From: Dysgonamonadaceae bacterium | GTDB taxonomy: Bacteria; Bacteroidota; Bacteroidia; Bacteroidales; Azobacteroidaceae | Length of the DNA stretch: 8,596 nucleotides | Direction of reading: 5' to 3' | NCBI GenBank assembly: GCA_031255425.1 | Contig: JAIRSN010000108.1 | Location: forward strand, 1 to 8,596 | Shown here: positions 7,273-8,596 of the stretch, in pieces | How the letters are laid out: each line of letters starts with the position of its first letter | How positions within the stretch are numbered: position 1 is the stretch's first letter | Program-made: the position numbers and the translations under genes | The notes under the pieces: model-generated | Seen by the model: only the letters and a program-made list of their open reading frames with translations | Told to the model about the DNA's origin: nothing | The model's database searches: none

Positions 7273-8337
7273 TTAGTCGTTTATGGGTAAGTTATCCATT
7301 TTGCAGCGGACGCTGAAAAATTCGTTCTTGCCGCGGAAAGTACGGTTCACACCTGTGCCGCTATGGAAGATCCGGACCCATGCGAAAGAACCAGTGTTGG
7401 AACTGCTCGACCACAGAAAGGCCATTTGACCGTACTCAATGGCAGGTTTAGTTGTATTTTCATCAAGGCCTGCGAGCAGAATGTCAAATCCGTTGGCGTC
7501 ACTTGCAAGACTCGCACCGTTGGGATTAGTATTATTCACCCACTTCGTACTTTTCATCTTTTCTCCGTGAGTACCGCGATACGCGGCGTAAGCCGTCTGC
7601 CATCCGGCTTCCCAATCCGTCGGCCCGATCGTCGAATACACTTCGATACCGCTTGCAGCAATCTCCTCTTCCAACTCATTCCATTCCACATCACTCGGTA
7701 CATGCCACCCATTGGGGCATATCCCCTGACGGATGTCATGGTTTTTATTGACTGTCTCCGCGCCTTCGTTGGCGCTGGTAGTGATGCCCGTTGTTGTTCC
7801 CCAATTATAAAGCAGTCCTTCGTCCGCTACAACGGCAGGTTCGATGGAATTGCTGCTGCTGTTATCCTTCCCAGGATAGGCGTAATTCGTTTTCCATGTT
7901 AATTCGCCTTTGTATCGCAGATTCATGGTCATCCACGTGCCGGCAGCGCCGAAGTCACCGGTGCTGTACCAGTTACCATCTCTGTCGTCGGTAATAGAGT
8001 TTGGATTCTCCCGAAGCGCCATCCACGAAGCGCCGTTCCAGACATAAAGTCCCGGCCCTTTCAATACATGCGCTGTATTATAAACAAGCATACCGGCTGC
8101 CGCTTGCTTTTCCGGTTCTCCGGCAGTTGATTGCAGTACAAACGCGCTCGCGTCGCCGGTTAACGCCACATTTGGCAGTAACAGTCCCAAATTCTGTCCA
8201 TTTGGGGGTGCTAAATCCAGAATAGCCCCGTCGTGTGGGTTACCACTTGCACGGTCACCGATAAGTACCTGTGCGTTCACACTTGCTGCGCTTATCATGA
8301 CAAGCATCAGCATCAAAGAAAATGTTCTCAATCTCAT
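7273..8337 (-). CDS. Secreted FISUMP-domain protein
   Basis: The 354-residue product has a signal peptide (about 1-22, ending SVNA before Gln23) and no lipobox cysteine, so it should be exported in soluble form. Residues 38-108 carry a module common in Bacteroidota secreted proteins: 'AILDLAPPNGQNLGLLLP', then 'GMLVYNT' (82-88) and 'GLYVWNGASW' (96-105). The rest (about 118-346) fits the Fibrobacter succinogenes major paralogous domain, with 'LLYNWGTTTG' (175-184), the signature 'CPNGWHVPSDVEWNELE' (207-223), 'FLWSSS' (307-312) and the ending 'FSVRC' (341-345). Cys207 and Cys345 may form a disulfide. The function of the FISUMP domain is not established; a carbohydrate-binding or lectin-like role is only a guess. 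There is no T9SS sorting tail. The ATG at 8337 follows an A/T-rich leader. No good TTTG / TAnnTTTG promoter was found upstream on this strand. By eye the gene is less GC-rich than the large gene beside it. Confidence 0.9.
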   Translation of the reverse strand: MRLRTFSLMLMLVMISAASVNAQVLIGDRASGNPHDGAILDLAPPNGQNLGLLLPNVALTGDASAFVLQSTAGEPEKQAAAGMLVYNTAHVLKGPGLYVWNGASWMALRENPNSITDDRDGNWYSTGDFGAAGTWMTMNLRYKGELTWKTNYAYPGKDNSSSNSIEPAVVADEGLLYNWGTTTGITTSANEGAETVNKNHDIRQGICPNGWHVPSDVEWNELEEEIAASGIEVYSTIGPTDWEAGWQTAYAAYRGTHGEKMKSTKWVNNTNPNGASLASDANGFDILLAGLDENTTKPAIEYGQMAFLWSSSSNTGSFAWVRIFHSGTGVNRTFRGKNEFFSVRCKMDNLPIND

Positions 8338-8363
8338 ATTTTAATAAAATTTTTAATTGCGGC

Positions 8364-8377
8364 TTTCTCCGGAGAAA
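8364..8377. promoter_or_regulatory. Perfect 14-bp palindrome upstream of the FISUMP gene, possible operator
   Basis: TTTCTCC (8364-8370) is followed directly by its exact complement GGAGAAA (8371-8377). It lies 26 nt upstream of the FISUMP start codon, where a promoter or leader would be, and about 35 nt upstream of a plus-strand TAnnTTTG box. A dyad with no loop suits a dimeric DNA-binding protein better than an RNA hairpin. No regulator is known for it. Confidence 0.4.
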
Positions 8378-8412
8378 AAACCCTTGTTGTTAATAATATT
8401 GATAAAACTTGT

Positions 8413-8420
8413 TACTTTTG
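8413..8420 (+). promoter_or_regulatory. TACTTTTG -7 box, probable rightward promoter with a weak -33
   Basis: TACTTTTG matches TAnnTTTG exactly in an AT-rich divergent region. No TTTG stands at the ideal 19-20 nt; the nearest partial match, GTTG ending at 8389, is 23 nt away. If active, transcription would begin near 8427 inside the short dyad CCGGATAAATCCGG (8421-8434) and run toward the small ORF at 8467. Confidence 0.45.
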
Positions 8421-8438
8421 CCGGATAAATCCGGTTCC

Positions 8439-8513
8439 GGTAAAGGCAACCCCAACTTATATAAACATGAGAAAGAAATCTATTTGTGTAATGAATGACA
8501 AGTTGCCTTTACC
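8439..8513. repeat. 12-bp perfect inverted repeat with a 51-nt loop
   Basis: GGTAAAGGCAAC (8439-8450) is exactly complementary to GTTGCCTTTACC (8502-8513). The match stops sharply at 12 bp on both sides. The right arm overlaps a second TAnnTTTG box (8510-8517) and lies within the small ORF. In a transcript from 8427 the arms could pair and enclose the ORF's start codon at 8467. Confidence 0.6.
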
Positions 8514-8595
8514 TTTGCCGGAAAGAATTATATTCTGTGTATATATTTCATTGATGTATTGTGGGCTTCCTGAGTCCCGGAGAGAAGCGATTTAA
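8467..8595 (+). CDS. Possible 42-residue small protein, function unknown
   Basis: From ATG 8467 the frame runs to TAA 8593-8595. The start (MRKKSICVMNDK) is basic, followed by 'LPLPLPER' and a hydrophobic stretch, IIFCVYISLMYCGL (about 21-34), too short for a sure membrane helix. A TAnnTTTG box lies about 47 nt upstream and an AT-rich leader (CTTATATAAAC) precedes the ATG. The open frame reaches back to 8233, but that part overlaps the FISUMP gene and its upstream region, so ATG 8467 is the sensible start. No family was recognised. It may equally be untranslated leader of a gene beyond the right edge. Confidence 0.3.
   Translation: MRKKSICVMNDKLPLPLPERIIFCVYISLMYCGLPESRREAI
8510..8517 (+). 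promoter_or_regulatory. Second -7 box, TACCTTTG, near the right edge
   Basis: TACCTTTG fits TAnnTTTG exactly, with TTTG at 8483-8486, a 23-nt spacer that is longer than ideal. Sequence around it (TTTACCTTTGCCGGA) closely repeats that around the first box (GTTACTTTTGCCGGA, 8411-8425). It may be a duplicated promoter for a gene beginning beyond the window. Confidence 0.35.
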
Positions 8596-8596
8596 A

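Noticed and set aside
8233..8595. 120-codon plus-strand ORF
   Set aside because: Its first part overlaps the signal-peptide region of the FISUMP gene on the other strand and its upstream palindrome. Only the last 42 codons from 8467 are considered possible.

Overview
The window looks like chromosomal DNA from a Bacteroidota bacterium, most likely Bacteroidales. Three independent signs point there. Two promoters fit the Bacteroidota TTTG / TAnnTTTG sigma pattern exactly. A 1502-residue secreted protein ends in a type IX secretion (T9SS) sorting domain. A FISUMP-domain secreted protein with the Bacteroidota-style 'LDL...GLLLP' N-terminal module lies next to it. The central genes are GC-rich, while promoter regions and the right edge are AT-rich. 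Leaders are A-rich without clear Shine-Dalgarno sequences.

Layout, left to right. Positions 1-240 carry no gene: a 42-bp tandem array cut by the window edge (1-116), then three strong hairpins in a row (138-221), then a short segment matching an end of the element at 2436-2569. On the minus strand, lpd (dihydrolipoyl dehydrogenase, 2379 to 1030) and an FkbM-family methyltransferase (1017 to 241) are 12 nt apart and probably form one operon. Positions 2380-2617 are a divergent promoter region split by a GC-rich element bounded by 20-bp imperfect inverted repeats. The -33 boxes of both divergent promoters sit at mirror-image positions in those repeats. On the plus strand, 2618-7126 encodes the large T9SS cargo protein. 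A bidirectional hairpin terminator (7170-7203) separates it from the convergent FISUMP gene (8337 to 7273, minus). The AT-rich right edge (8338-8596) holds a perfect 14-bp palindrome, two TAnnTTTG boxes, a 12-bp inverted repeat and a doubtful 42-codon ORF.

Functionally the window mixes housekeeping (E3 of 2-oxo-acid dehydrogenase or glycine-cleavage complexes), a probable glycan or metabolite O-methyltransferase, and two exported proteins. No enzyme pathway links all four genes. No tRNA, rRNA, CRISPR, transposase or phage gene is visible. The most unusual structure is the inverted-repeat element at 2436-2569, whose arms carry outward-facing promoter halves; a partial copy of its end lies at the fkbM stop codon.
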